Assembly (NCBI RefSeq): GCF_027257175.1
Contig: NZ_JAPFGD010000007.1
Location: 124,001 to 188,000 of the forward strand
From: Castellaniella sp. S9
Lineage (GTDB): Bacteria > Pseudomonadota > Gammaproteobacteria > Burkholderiales > Burkholderiaceae_B
Length of the DNA: 64,000 nt
Direction: 5' to 3'
Shown here: positions 1 through 10,312 of the stretch, piece after piece
How the letters are laid out: every line of letters starts with the position of its first letter
Numbering within the stretch: the first letter of the stretch is position 1
Position numbers and translations under genes: made by a program
The notes under the pieces: model-generated
What the model was told of the DNA's origin: nothing
Seen by the model: only the letters and a program-made list of their open reading frames with translations
Databases searched by the model: none

Positions 1-270
1 AAAAAACGTCGCGACCGTCGCCACCACCGCGCTATTGAAGAACGCCAGCGTGACCCGGGGGTTGTCGAGCACCTGCCGGAAGTTGTCCAGCGTGAAATTC
101 GTGCCTTTGTAGACGTAATAGATGTCCGATTCCGGCCTGACCGAGGTCAGGATCAGCCACAGGACGGGGAAGGCGAACAGGAAGCATGTGATGGACATGC
201 CGACGATGAACGGGAGTCGTCGCGCGCCCGGCGTAAACGCCGCAAAGATCGAGTGTTGGACCTTGTTCAT
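1..270 (-). CDS. Carbohydrate ABC transporter permease, MalG/UgpE type (3' end beyond window)
   Basis: Second inner-membrane permease of a sugar-type ABC importer; only the first 90 codons are in the window. The visible protein begins MNKVQHSIFAAFTPGARR, then has a hydrophobic segment at about residues 20-42, followed by TSVRPESDIY and a TLDNFRQVL stretch, which is the usual layout at the N-terminus of MalG-family permeases. Its ATG overlaps the stop of the upstream permease by one base (TGATG), so the two are translationally coupled. The EAA loop and the rest of the operon, probably the ATPase and the solute-binding protein, lie outside the window. The substrate cannot be told. Confidence 0.85.
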   Translation of the reverse strand, partial: MNKVQHSIFAAFTPGARRLPFIVGMSITCFLFAFPVLWLILTSVRPESDIYYVYKGTNFTLDNFRQVLDNPRVTLAFFNSAVVATVATFF

Positions 271-1172
271 CACGAACCCTCCCGCACATGGCCGAGCACG
301 CGATACAGCAGCAGCCCGGCCACGAGAATGATGACAGCGCCGATCATGGCGGCCGCCGTGCCTTTGGCAAAATCCAGGAAGACAAAGGCCTCCTCGTAGG
401 CATAAAGGCTGAATAGTTCGGTCTGGCGCGCCGGCCCGCCGCCGGTCAGGGCCCAGACGGTGTCGAAGGTCCGGAATGCGTCGATCGCGCGGATCACGAT
501 GCAGACGATGATGACCGGCCGCAGCATGGGCAGCGTCAGATAGCGGAACACGCGCCAGCGGGTCGTGCCGTCGATCTGCGCGGCCTCGAAGGGTTCGCGC
601 GGCAGGCTCTGCAGCCCCGCCAGCAACAGCAGCGTGAACCACGGCGCCCACAGCCAGATATCGGTCAGCACGATCACGCTGAACGCGGTCCAGCGCTGCA
701 CCAGCCAGGGCAGGCCGCCGATGCCCACGGCGTCCAGGACGACGTTCACGATGCCGAACTGGTCATTGAAGATCCAGCGCATCATGATGGCGGCGATGAC
801 CGGCGCGACCATCAGGGGCAGCAGCAGCACCGTCTGGACGAATTTCTGGCCGCGAAAGACCCGGTTCATGGCGACTGCCAGCGCCAGGCCGATCACCAGC
901 GAGATCACGACGCTGCAGAACATGAACAGGAACGTATTGGGCATGACGACCGTGAGGAACGCCGGATCCGTCAGAACCTTCTCGTATTGCGCCAGCCCAA
1001 CCCAGGTTTTTTTCGGGTTGTACAGCATCCAGTCGCGAAAGCTGGCGCTGGTCCCCATGATGATGGGGATCAGCTGGAAGAATGTCAGTATGGCGGCTGC
1101 CGGGACGATCAGCATCAGCGCGAAACGCTGCTGCTCTCCGAACCATCTGCGCCTGCTCGGTTTCCGAGTCAT
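270..1172 (-). CDS. Carbohydrate ABC transporter permease, MalF/UgpA type
   Basis: Inner-membrane permease of a CUT1-type sugar ABC importer, 300 aa, the usual length. The N-terminus has a basic stretch (RKPSRRRW) followed by the first membrane segment. About six hydrophobic segments can be counted. The cytoplasmic EAA loop that docks the ATPase is clear near residues 190-215 (EPFEAAQIDGTTRWRVF), followed by LPMLRP. A good ribosome-binding site (AGGAGA) precedes the ATG. It sits 78 bp downstream of a DHDPS-family aldolase gene on the same strand and overlaps the next permease by one base. The aldolase suggests the imported compound is a sugar acid or similar 2-keto-acid precursor; that is inference. 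Confidence 0.93.
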   Translation of the reverse strand: MTRKPSRRRWFGEQQRFALMLIVPAAAILTFFQLIPIIMGTSASFRDWMLYNPKKTWVGLAQYEKVLTDPAFLTVVMPNTFLFMFCSVVISLVIGLALAVAMNRVFRGQKFVQTVLLLPLMVAPVIAAIMMRWIFNDQFGIVNVVLDAVGIGGLPWLVQRWTAFSVIVLTDIWLWAPWFTLLLLAGLQSLPREPFEAAQIDGTTRWRVFRYLTLPMLRPVIIVCIVIRAIDAFRTFDTVWALTGGGPARQTELFSLYAYEEAFVFLDFAKGTAAAMIGAVIILVAGLLLYRVLGHVREGS

Positions 1173-1250
1173 TGTGGGTGGTCTCCTAATGATTGGAATT
1201 CTTATTGCGGTCTAGATGCTCCTGCGGCAATGACGGATCCGGGCGTGACG

Positions 1251-2180
1251 TCAGACGGCGCCCACGGCGGCATTGGGGGTGAACCGGAGGGCCGCCAGGT
1301 CCTCCTTCAATTGACGAGCCTGGTCCGGCGTCAGTTCCACGAGCGGGGGCCTCAGGACCGCCCATTCAGGGTCGTCCTGCTGCAGGGCGATGGCCGCCTT
1401 CATGGCCGGAATCATGGGCTGCCGCTGGAAGGCGGCCCGCACGGCATTGAGGGCGGCTTGCTGGCTGTCGGCATCCTCGGCCTGCCAGCTGGCGTGCAGA
1501 TGGGCGATCGCCGCGGCATTCACGTTGCCGGTCGCCGTGATGCAACCCGCGCCACCGTGCCGCATGGTCTGCAGCAGGAAGGGCTCGCTGCCCGCGAACA
1601 CGTCGAAACCGTGGGGCTGGAATTGTTCCAGCATCCCCAGGGTGTTGTTCCAGTCGCCCGAGCTGTCCTTGATGCCGGCGACGGTGCCGGGGAAGTCCTT
1701 GAGCAGGCGCTCGATCAAGGCATAGCTGATGCCGACCTGGCTGACGGGGGGAATGTGATAGAGATAGACCTGCAGGCGCGGATCGGCCACGGCCTCGATG
1801 ATGGTGGCGAAGTTCCGGTACAGGCCCTCGTCGCCGACCCCCTTGTAGTAGAACGGCGGGAGCATCAGCACGCCGGCGCAACCGGCCCCGACCGCATGGC
1901 GCGTGAGCTCGATCGAATCGCTGATCGAGCAGCAGCCGGTCCCCGGCATCATTCTGGCCGGCGGAATGCCCGCGTCGATCAGGACGTCCAGCAGGCGCCT
2001 TTTTTCCGGGACGGACAGCGAATTGGCCTCGGAGTTCGTGCCGAAGACCGCCAGGCCTACATCCAGGTCGACCAATGTCCGGCAATGCGCGACGAAACGC
2101 GGTTCGGAAATTGAATAATCGCTGTTGAACGGAGTCAGCACGGGCGATAATACGCCGCGTATCCGATGAGGAATTGCCAT
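1251..2180 (-). CDS. Dihydrodipicolinate synthase / N-acetylneuraminate lyase family aldolase
   Basis: Class I aldolase of the DapA/NanA superfamily, a TIM barrel of 309 aa that forms a Schiff base with pyruvate or another 2-keto acid. The Schiff-base lysine is K171 in GIKDSSGD and the catalytic tyrosine is Y141 in YLYHIPP. The substrate loop reads GTNSE (48-52) instead of the GTTGE of true DapA, so lysine biosynthesis is unlikely. A sugar-acid aldolase or dehydratase role (as in NanA or KDG-type enzymes) fits the two downstream sugar-type permeases. Start chosen at ATG 2180 with GAGGA about 8 bases upstream. A 16-bp direct repeat lies 130-180 bp upstream and may be its operator. Confidence 0.9.
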   Translation of the reverse strand: MAIPHRIRGVLSPVLTPFNSDYSISEPRFVAHCRTLVDLDVGLAVFGTNSEANSLSVPEKRRLLDVLIDAGIPPARMMPGTGCCSISDSIELTRHAVGAGCAGVLMLPPFYYKGVGDEGLYRNFATIIEAVADPRLQVYLYHIPPVSQVGISYALIERLLKDFPGTVAGIKDSSGDWNNTLGMLEQFQPHGFDVFAGSEPFLLQTMRHGGAGCITATGNVNAAAIAHLHASWQAEDADSQQAALNAVRAAFQRQPMIPAMKAAIALQQDDPEWAVLRPPLVELTPDQARQLKEDLAALRFTPNAAVGAV

Positions 2181-2313
2181 GGTCGATCCTCGTGCCGGTT
2201 TTTCTGTGAAACCTAGTATGGCATGGGGTTTTATCGATTAGAAGTCGTTTCCCTTTGGTTCAGAAATCACTTTTTTTTCATTTGGGAATCAAGACCTACA
2301 GTTTGTTTACAGT

Positions 2314-2362
2314 CTTTCCAAAATACTGGTCGGCCGCTGTCGGGGACTTTCCAAAATACTGG
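2314..2362. repeat. Two-copy 16-bp direct repeat, candidate operator
   Basis: CTTTCCAAAATACTGG occurs exactly at 2314-2329 and again at 2347-2362, 33 bp apart (about three helical turns). The core CCAAAATACTGG is an imperfect inverted repeat with CCA/TGG ends. The position, upstream of the aldolase and ABC permease operon and downstream of the ssb terminator, suggests tandem binding sites for a transcription factor. No regulator gene is visible nearby. Confidence 0.55.
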
Positions 2363-2394
2363 CCGAATCCCTCCGGAAAACCACATGGGCAAGA

Positions 2395-2448
2395 CCGCCA
2401 TGCATAAAAAAACCTCTGGATTCACAGAGGTTTTTTTATGCATGGCGG
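2395..2448 (-). terminator. Perfect 24-bp inverted repeat with A7/T7 tracts (bidirectional terminator)
   Basis: The left arm 2395-2418 and right arm 2425-2448 are exact reverse complements around a 6-base loop (2419-2424). The inner part is a 6-bp GC stem (CCTCTG/CAGAGG) flanked by A7 and T7, the form of an intrinsic terminator working in either direction. It lies about 115 bp past the ssb stop codon and insulates the aldolase operon from ssb. The outer 11 bp of stem (CCGCCATGCAT) beyond the T tract are more than a terminator needs. Confidence 0.8.
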
Positions 2449-2516
2449 CCTGTGCCATTGCAGGCATGCGCGGCGCCGCAGACCACCGGGAGCATTGAAT
2501 CTATGCGCCGCAACGA

Positions 2517-2579
2517 CGTATACGGAGTATCCCTAGAAGGGAGTATCCCTAAAAGGGAAAATCCCTAGAATGGAATATC
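2517..2579 (-). repeat. 16-bp tandem repeat encoding D-x-P-F-stop in all three frames (ssb 3' end)
   Basis: Read on the minus strand, 2579-2565 encodes D-I-P-F-stop (the real SSB tip), 2563-2549 encodes D-F-P-F-stop and 2547-2533 encodes D-T-P-F-stop; each is followed by a single G, giving a 16-base period. A fourth, decayed copy (2531-2517) reads D-T-P-Y. Because the period is 16, each full copy closes a different reading frame of ssb. Differences between copies are CCA/CCC/CCC (all Pro), TTC/TTT/TTC (all Phe) and ATT/TTT/ACT at the free position. See the ssb entry and findings. Confidence 0.9.
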
Positions 2580-3041
2580 GTCGTCCATGTCGGCCAGGTT
2601 GCCGGCCGGCGCGGCTGCCGGCGCCGCGGGGCGCGGCTGCTGCGCGGGACGCCGTGCGGGAGCCTGGCTGAAACCGCCCGTATCGCCGCCGCCCTCGCCG
2701 CTGTCGCGCCCGCCCAGCATCTGCATCTGGTCGGCGACGATTTCCGTGCTGTAGCGGTCGGCCCCGGTTTCCTTGTCCTGCCACTTGCGGGTCTTGAGCC
2801 TGCCCTCGACGTAGACCGCGCGTCCCTTGCGCAGGTATTCGCCGGCGATCTCGGCCAGGCGGTTGTAGAACACCACGCGATGCCATTCGGTTTCCTCGCG
2901 GCGCTCGCCGGTGGCCTTGTCCTTCCATTGGGAGGTGGTGGCAATCGACACGTTGCAGATCGCCGCGCCGTCAGGACTGTAGCGGACTTCGGGGTCGCGC
3001 CCCAGGTTGCCGACGAGAATGACTTTGTTGACGGAGGCCAT
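2565..3041 (-). CDS. ssb: Single-stranded DNA-binding protein SSB
   Basis: Coats single-stranded DNA in replication, repair and recombination. 158 aa: OB-fold from about residue 3 to 110 ([20 protein letters not shown] at the start), a Gly/Pro/Ala-rich linker, and the acidic tip DMDDDIPF that recruits partner proteins. Start chosen at ATG 3041 because MASVNK is the family N-terminus and AGGA lies about 10 bases upstream; a longer in-frame form from 3077 is less likely. Oddly, the 3' end is a 16-bp tandem repeat that places a D-x-P-F-stop in each of the three frames. The +1 frame is open through the whole gene and the -1 frame from about codon 38 (2928), with Arg-rich linkers. Terminator at 2395-2448. 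Confidence 0.97.
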   Translation of the reverse strand: MASVNKVILVGNLGRDPEVRYSPDGAAICNVSIATTSQWKDKATGERREETEWHRVVFYNRLAEIAGEYLRKGRAVYVEGRLKTRKWQDKETGADRYSTEIVADQMQMLGGRDSGEGGGDTGGFSQAPARRPAQQPRPAAPAAAPAGNLADMDDDIPF

Positions 3042-3179
3042 GATGTAGATCCTGTGATGAATTGCGGGTGCATCCATTATCGGCGAAGCGGCTCGCCGGG
3101 CGGCACCGGATTGCTGTCAGCCGGACATTATCGCCCAGCACGGCAGCTACGTAAAACAGCAGCCGGCCTGCGGACGGAT

Positions 3180-4364
3180 TCAGCGCGATTCGCGGAACCC
3201 GCGCGCCGTATACAGCCAGACCACCGACAGCATGGCGCCCACCCAGAACACCGCCGCCGAGCCGCCCCAGCGCACCAGCACGCCGCCCAGCACGCCGCCG
3301 GCGAACACCCCCAGGGATTGCGCGGTGTTGTAGAAGCCCAGCGCCAGGCCTTTGTAGTGGGGCGGCGCCGCGCGCGACACCAGCGAGGGCTGCAGCGCCT
3401 CGAGGATATTGAAGGCGACGAAGAACCCCACCAGCGCCAGCACCGCCGGATAGAACGCATCCTGCAGCCACGGCAGCAGGCCCAGCACCACCACCAGGCC
3501 CATCACCGCCCACTCGAGGGCCGCCTTGTGCGCCTGGCGCTTTTCGGTGACGAAGACCGCCGGCACCATGAATACGAAGGAGGCGAGAATCACGGGCAGG
3601 TAGACCTGCCAGAGGCTGGAGGAATCGTAGCCGCCCAGGCGCCCCAGCAGACCGGGCGCCACCATGAACACCGCCATCAGGATGAAGTGCAGGCAGAACA
3701 CGCCGAAATTCAGGCGCAGCAGGCCCTTGTGGCCCAGCACGTCGCGGGCGGTGGCCTGCACGATGTCGGCCTCGGAGCGCGGCACCGAGGGCACGAAAAA
3801 CATCGCGATCAACAGGCAGACGAAACCCAGCAGGCTGATCGCCCAGAACAGCCCCGACAGTCCGAACTCGCCCACCAGCATCGGCGACAGCACCAGCGAG
3901 AGCGCGAAGGAAATCCCGATCGAGCCGCCCACCATCGCCATGGCGCGCGTGCGCACCTCGGGCCGGGTGGCGTCGGCGATCCAGGCCGTGATCGCGGCGG
4001 ACACGGCGCCCAGCCCCTGGATCACCCGGCCCACCGTCACCCAGTCGACCGACGCAGCCATGGCGCACACCACCCCGCCGATGACGAACAGCAGCATGCC
4101 GAACACGATCACCGGCCGGCGGCCGTAGCGGTCGGACGCCATGCCCAGGGGAATCTGCATGACCGCCTGGGTCAGGCCGTAGGCGCCCAGGGCCAGTCCG
4201 ACACGCGCGGGGTCGTTGCCGCCCACCAGCGAGGTGGCGGCGACCGCGAAGATCGGCGTCAGCAGGAACAGCCCCAGCATGCGGGCGGCAAACAAGGCCG
4301 CCAGCGACAGGCTGGCACGCCGCTCGAGGGGCGTCAGCTTCAGGGCGGTGGACGAGTGTGGCAT
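3180..4364 (-). CDS. MFS transporter, DHA1-type exporter
   Basis: Major facilitator superfamily permease, 394 aa, with about twelve hydrophobic segments and the loop 2-3 signature as [13 protein letters not shown]. The long hydrophilic central loop after segment 6 carries [10 protein letters not shown]. Start set at ATG 4364 ([16 protein letters not shown]); the frame is open further upstream but that part overlaps uvrA antisense. It is divergent from uvrA with an 87-bp gap and lies downstream of nothing on its own strand, so it is probably monocistronic. The ssb-MFS-uvrA order is common in Bordetella relatives. The exported compound is unknown. Confidence 0.9.
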   Translation of the reverse strand: MPHSSTALKLTPLERRASLSLAALFAARMLGLFLLTPIFAVAATSLVGGNDPARVGLALGAYGLTQAVMQIPLGMASDRYGRRPVIVFGMLLFVIGGVVCAMAASVDWVTVGRVIQGLGAVSAAITAWIADATRPEVRTRAMAMVGGSIGISFALSLVLSPMLVGEFGLSGLFWAISLLGFVCLLIAMFFVPSVPRSEADIVQATARDVLGHKGLLRLNFGVFCLHFILMAVFMVAPGLLGRLGGYDSSSLWQVYLPVILASFVFMVPAVFVTEKRQAHKAALEWAVMGLVVVLGLLPWLQDAFYPAVLALVGFFVAFNILEALQPSLVSRAAPPHYKGLALGFYNTAQSLGVFAGGVLGGVLVRWGGSAAVFWVGAMLSVVWLYTARGFRESR

Positions 4365-4451
4365 GGTGGTCGGGGTGCGTGGTTCGGATCGAAGGGGGCT
4401 GCGCGTTATAGTAGCAAGTTGGTCTTTGAAAAACCTGAACCCCCACACGGC

Positions 4452-7307
<2,856 letters not shown>

Positions 7308-7360
7308 ACCCCATTCGCACACGCCGGCGGGACGGCCGCAAGCAGTGCCGGGGACTGCCG

Positions 7361-8488
7361 TCAGTCCATCACGAAAATCGCGCGATGCTCGCGGATGGCG
7401 TAGCGATCGGTCATGCCGGCGATGTAATCGGCGATGGCGCGCGCCTGGGCAACCGGGTCTTCGCGACGGTACTCGTCGGCCAGCAAGCGGGGATCCTCGA
7501 TGAACGCCTGGAACAGATCGCGCACGATGCGCCGCGCCTTGGCGGTCATGCGGATGACCTGGGAATGGCGGTACAGATTGTCCAGCAGGAATTTCTTCAG
7601 GGCGTCGGCCTGGGCGCGTATGCCCTCCGAGAACGCCGCCAGCGGCGGACCGGCGCGCACCTCGTCGACCGATGACGGGCGCAAATCGGCGATGCGCGCC
7701 TGCGTCTGGTGCGTCAGGTCGAGCACCAGCGTATTGATCATCGCACGGATGACCTCGGACACCAGGCGTTTTTGTTCGGCGTTGGGGTAGCGGCGGCGCA
7801 CCTGTGCGTAATGCACGGCGAAGATTTCCAGGCGCTGCAGCTGCTGCACCGTGATCAGGCCCGAACGCAGGCCGTCGTCAATGTCATGATTGTTGTAGGC
7901 GATCTCGTCGGCGAGGTTGGCCAGCTGGGCCTCCAGCGACGCCTGGGTGCCGTTCAGGAAACGCTCGCCAACCGCGCCCAGCAAACGCGCGTGGCGTCGG
8001 GCGCAATGCTTCAGGATGCCCTCGCGCGTCTCGAAACACAGGTTCAGGCCGTTGAAGGCGGCGTAGCGCTCCTCGAGCTCGTCGACCACGCGCAGGCTCT
8101 GCAGATTGTGCTCGAAGCCGCCCGCCGCCGGCGCGAAGGCCCGCATGCAGGCGTTGAGCTCGTCCTGCCCGGCATGGCCAAAGGGCGTGTGGCCCAGATC
8201 ATGGGCCAGGGCGATCGCCTCGATCAGGTCCTCGTGCACCCCCAGGTTGCGGGCCAGCGACCGGGCGATCTGGGCCACCTCCAGGCTGTGGGTCAGGCGC
8301 GTGCGGAACAGGTCGCCCTCATGGTTGAGAAAGACCTGGGTCTTGTATTCGAGGCGCCGGAAAGCATTGCAGTGGATGATGCGGTCGCGGTCCCGCTGGA
8401 AGGCATTGCGCCCGACAGGCGCGGGCTCGGCATGGACACGGCCGCGCGAGGCGTCCGGATGGCAGGCGTAGGCTGCCAGCGCCTGCAC
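7361..8488 (-). CDS. dgt: Deoxyguanosinetriphosphate triphosphohydrolase-like protein (HD domain)
   Basis: HD-domain dNTP triphosphohydrolase-like protein that cleaves dNTPs to deoxynucleoside and triphosphate. 375 aa. N-terminal [20 protein letters not shown] is the family signature; the metal-binding H...HD...D set is seen in [25 protein letters not shown] and later NNHDIDDG. This is the shorter bacterial (type 2) class rather than the 500-aa E. coli Dgt. It lies 3 bases after aroB on the same strand, completing aroK-aroB-dgt, a common betaproteobacterial arrangement. It converges with uvrA across a 53-bp gap. Confidence 0.93.
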   Translation of the reverse strand: MQALAAYACHPDASRGRVHAEPAPVGRNAFQRDRDRIIHCNAFRRLEYKTQVFLNHEGDLFRTRLTHSLEVAQIARSLARNLGVHEDLIEAIALAHDLGHTPFGHAGQDELNACMRAFAPAAGGFEHNLQSLRVVDELEERYAAFNGLNLCFETREGILKHCARRHARLLGAVGERFLNGTQASLEAQLANLADEIAYNNHDIDDGLRSGLITVQQLQRLEIFAVHYAQVRRRYPNAEQKRLVSEVIRAMINTLVLDLTHQTQARIADLRPSSVDEVRAGPPLAAFSEGIRAQADALKKFLLDNLYRHSQVIRMTAKARRIVRDLFQAFIEDPRLLADEYRREDPVAQARAIADYIAGMTDRYAIREHRAIFVMD

Positions 8489-8491
8489 GGC

Positions 8492-9586
8492 TCAGCGGCC
8501 CTCGATGAGCCGCCCCGACGCCAGCAGGGGGCGGACCAGGTCGTCATCGACCCCCTGGACGTCGGCCCGGCCGAGCGCGGGCAGCAGCACATAGCGGATC
8601 ACGCGTCCTTCGACCTTTTTGTCGACACGCATGAGATCGAGCCAGCGGTCCACGCCCAGATCGGGGGCGCGCACCGGGCAGCCGATCGCCGCCACCAGGC
8701 TACGGATGCGTTCGACCACGGCGGCGTCCAGCCCGCAGGCCCGGACCGACAGTTCGGCGGCCATCACCATGCCGCAGCCCACCGCCTCGCCGTGCAGCCA
8801 CTGGCCATAACCCAGGCCCGATTCGATCGCGTGGCCGAAAGTGTGGCCGAAATTCAGGATGGCGCGCAGGCCCACGTCCCGTTCGTCCCGGGACACCACC
8901 CGGGCCTTGATTTCGCACGAACGGCGGATGGCGTGGCGCACGGCCTCGGGATCGAGCGCGCGCAGGGCCTGCGCATGCGCCTCGCACCAGTCGAAGAACG
9001 GCGCATCGGCGATCATGCCGTATTTGATGACCTCGGCCAAGCCGGCGGAAACCTCGCGCGGCGGCAGCGTGGCCAGCACGTCGGTGTCGATCTCGACGGC
9101 CAGCGGCTGGTAGAAGGCGCCGATCATGTTCTTGCCCAGCGGATGATTGATGGCGGTCTTGCCGCCCACCGAGGAATCCACCTGAGCCAGCAGCGTCGTA
9201 GGCGCCTGCACGAAGCGCACGCCGCGCATGTAGCAGGCGGCGGCAAAGCCGCAGACGTCGCCCACCACGCCCCCGCCCAGCGCCACCAGCACCGCCTTGC
9301 GATCGAGCTGGGCAACCAGCAGGGCGTCGAAGATCCGATTGAGGGTTTCCCAGGTCTTGTGGCCCTCGCCGTCGGGCAGCTCGATCACATGCACGGGCTT
9401 GCCCGAGGCGGCCAGCGCGGCGCGCGCACGCGTGCCGTATAGGGCGGAAACCGTGTCATTCGTGACCAGCGCGACGGCCGTGGCGTCGTCCGGGATGCTG
9501 TGGGCCAACTCATCGAGCCGGCCGGCCGCGATATGGATCGGATAAGCCCCCCCGGGGGTGTCGACCCGGACCTGGATGTCGCTCAA
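8492..9586 (-). CDS. aroB: 3-dehydroquinate synthase
   Basis: Second step of the shikimate pathway: converts DAHP to 3-dehydroquinate, NAD and metal dependent, cytoplasmic. 364 aa. Family motifs: [45 protein letters not shown], and metal ligands in HGEAVGCGM and GHTFGHAIE. Start is TTG 9586 ([13 protein letters not shown]): AGGGGG lies 7 bases upstream and no ATG fits the family start. The TTG overlaps the aroK stop as TTGA, so the pair is translationally coupled. Confidence 0.96.
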   Translation of the reverse strand: MSDIQVRVDTPGGAYPIHIAAGRLDELAHSIPDDATAVALVTNDTVSALYGTRARAALAASGKPVHVIELPDGEGHKTWETLNRIFDALLVAQLDRKAVLVALGGGVVGDVCGFAAACYMRGVRFVQAPTTLLAQVDSSVGGKTAINHPLGKNMIGAFYQPLAVEIDTDVLATLPPREVSAGLAEVIKYGMIADAPFFDWCEAHAQALRALDPEAVRHAIRRSCEIKARVVSRDERDVGLRAILNFGHTFGHAIESGLGYGQWLHGEAVGCGMVMAAELSVRACGLDAAVVERIRSLVAAIGCPVRAPDLGVDRWLDLMRVDKKVEGRVIRYVLLPALGRADVQGVDDDLVRPLLASGRLIEGR

Positions 9587-10194
9587 GGTGCATCCCCCTG
9601 GGCCTGGTAGTCCAGCAAGTGCGGCAGCAGGCTGCGCAATACTTGCGAGGCCGGCATATGGCCGGTGTCCAGCGTGATGTCGGCCACGCTTTCGTACAGC
9701 GGTTCGCGCTGGGCGATGAGTTCGGCGATGCGCTGGCGCGGGTCCGAGGTCTTGAGCAAGGGCCGGTTGCGGTCGCGGGCCACGCGCCGGAAGAGCTCGT
9801 CCACCCCCGCGCGCAGGTACACCACGAGGCCGCGCGACTTGAGGATTTCGCGGTTCTCGGGCGCGAGCACGGCGCCTCCGCCGGTGGCCAGCACCAGGCC
9901 GGGACGCTGCGAGCACTCGTCGAGCAGCGCGGTTTCGCGCTTGCGGAACCCGGCCTCGCCCTCGATGTCGAAGATCAATGCAATACGGACCCCGCAGCGG
10001 GCTTCCATCTCGTGATCCAGGTCGAGGAACTTGCGCCCCAACGCATGGGCGAGCTGCCGTCCGATCGTGGTCTTGCCCGCGCCCATCATGCCCACCAGGA
10101 TGATGGGCGGCGACGCGCCGGCGCCCGATGCGGCGGCGCGCCCGGCGTCGTGTCCTTCGGAATCGATGTCCATGAGGGATAAAGTGGCTTTCAT
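9583..10194 (-). CDS. aroK: Shikimate kinase
   Basis: Phosphorylates shikimate at the 3-OH using ATP. 203 aa; the P-loop is GMMGAGKTT near residues 35-43, with DLDHEME (Mg/shikimate), FRKRE and GGGAVL further on, and the lid segment around RNRPLL. The N-terminus is about 25 residues longer than in E. coli AroK. ATG 10194 lies only about 10 bases from a GATAAT box, so that start would be nearly leaderless; ATG 10173 (MDIDSEG) is an alternative. First gene of aroK-aroB-dgt, divergent from mrcA. Confidence 0.95.
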   Translation of the reverse strand: MKATLSLMDIDSEGHDAGRAAASGAGASPPIILVGMMGAGKTTIGRQLAHALGRKFLDLDHEMEARCGVRIALIFDIEGEAGFRKRETALLDECSQRPGLVLATGGGAVLAPENREILKSRGLVVYLRAGVDELFRRVARDRNRPLLKTSDPRQRIAELIAQREPLYESVADITLDTGHMPASQVLRSLLPHLLDYQAQGDAP

Positions 10195-10312
10195 TTTGCG
10201 TGTATTATCGCATTAGCGGCCCGGCAGCCGAGGTGCGGCCCGCATCATCCGGTTACATTGACTCCGCGCACATTTTCTGGCCCGACACCGCTTGGGCTTA
10301 AAATCGCCCCTG

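Larger units (their letters stand above)
2181..2516. other. Intergenic region between the aldolase gene and ssb
   Basis: No credible gene. The stretch is clearly more AT-rich than its surroundings (runs of T around 2268-2284). It holds the two-copy direct repeat (2314-2362), the 24-bp hairpin (2395-2448), and presumably the promoter of the minus-strand aldolase operon, whose -35 and -10 boxes I cannot assign with confidence. Short open frames here cross the hairpin and resemble nothing. Confidence 0.7.

Noticed and set aside
2223-2498. Small plus-strand open frame upstream of ssb
   Set aside because: It runs through the 24-bp terminator hairpin, has no ribosome-binding site and no recognisable sequence.
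2880-4451. Long plus-strand extension of the uvrA frame
   Set aside because: It is antisense to ssb and the MFS gene; the family N-terminus MEAIRIRG starts at 4452.
4365-4451. SOS (LexA) box before uvrA
   Set aside because: No CTGT-N8-ACAG-like sequence in the divergent region.
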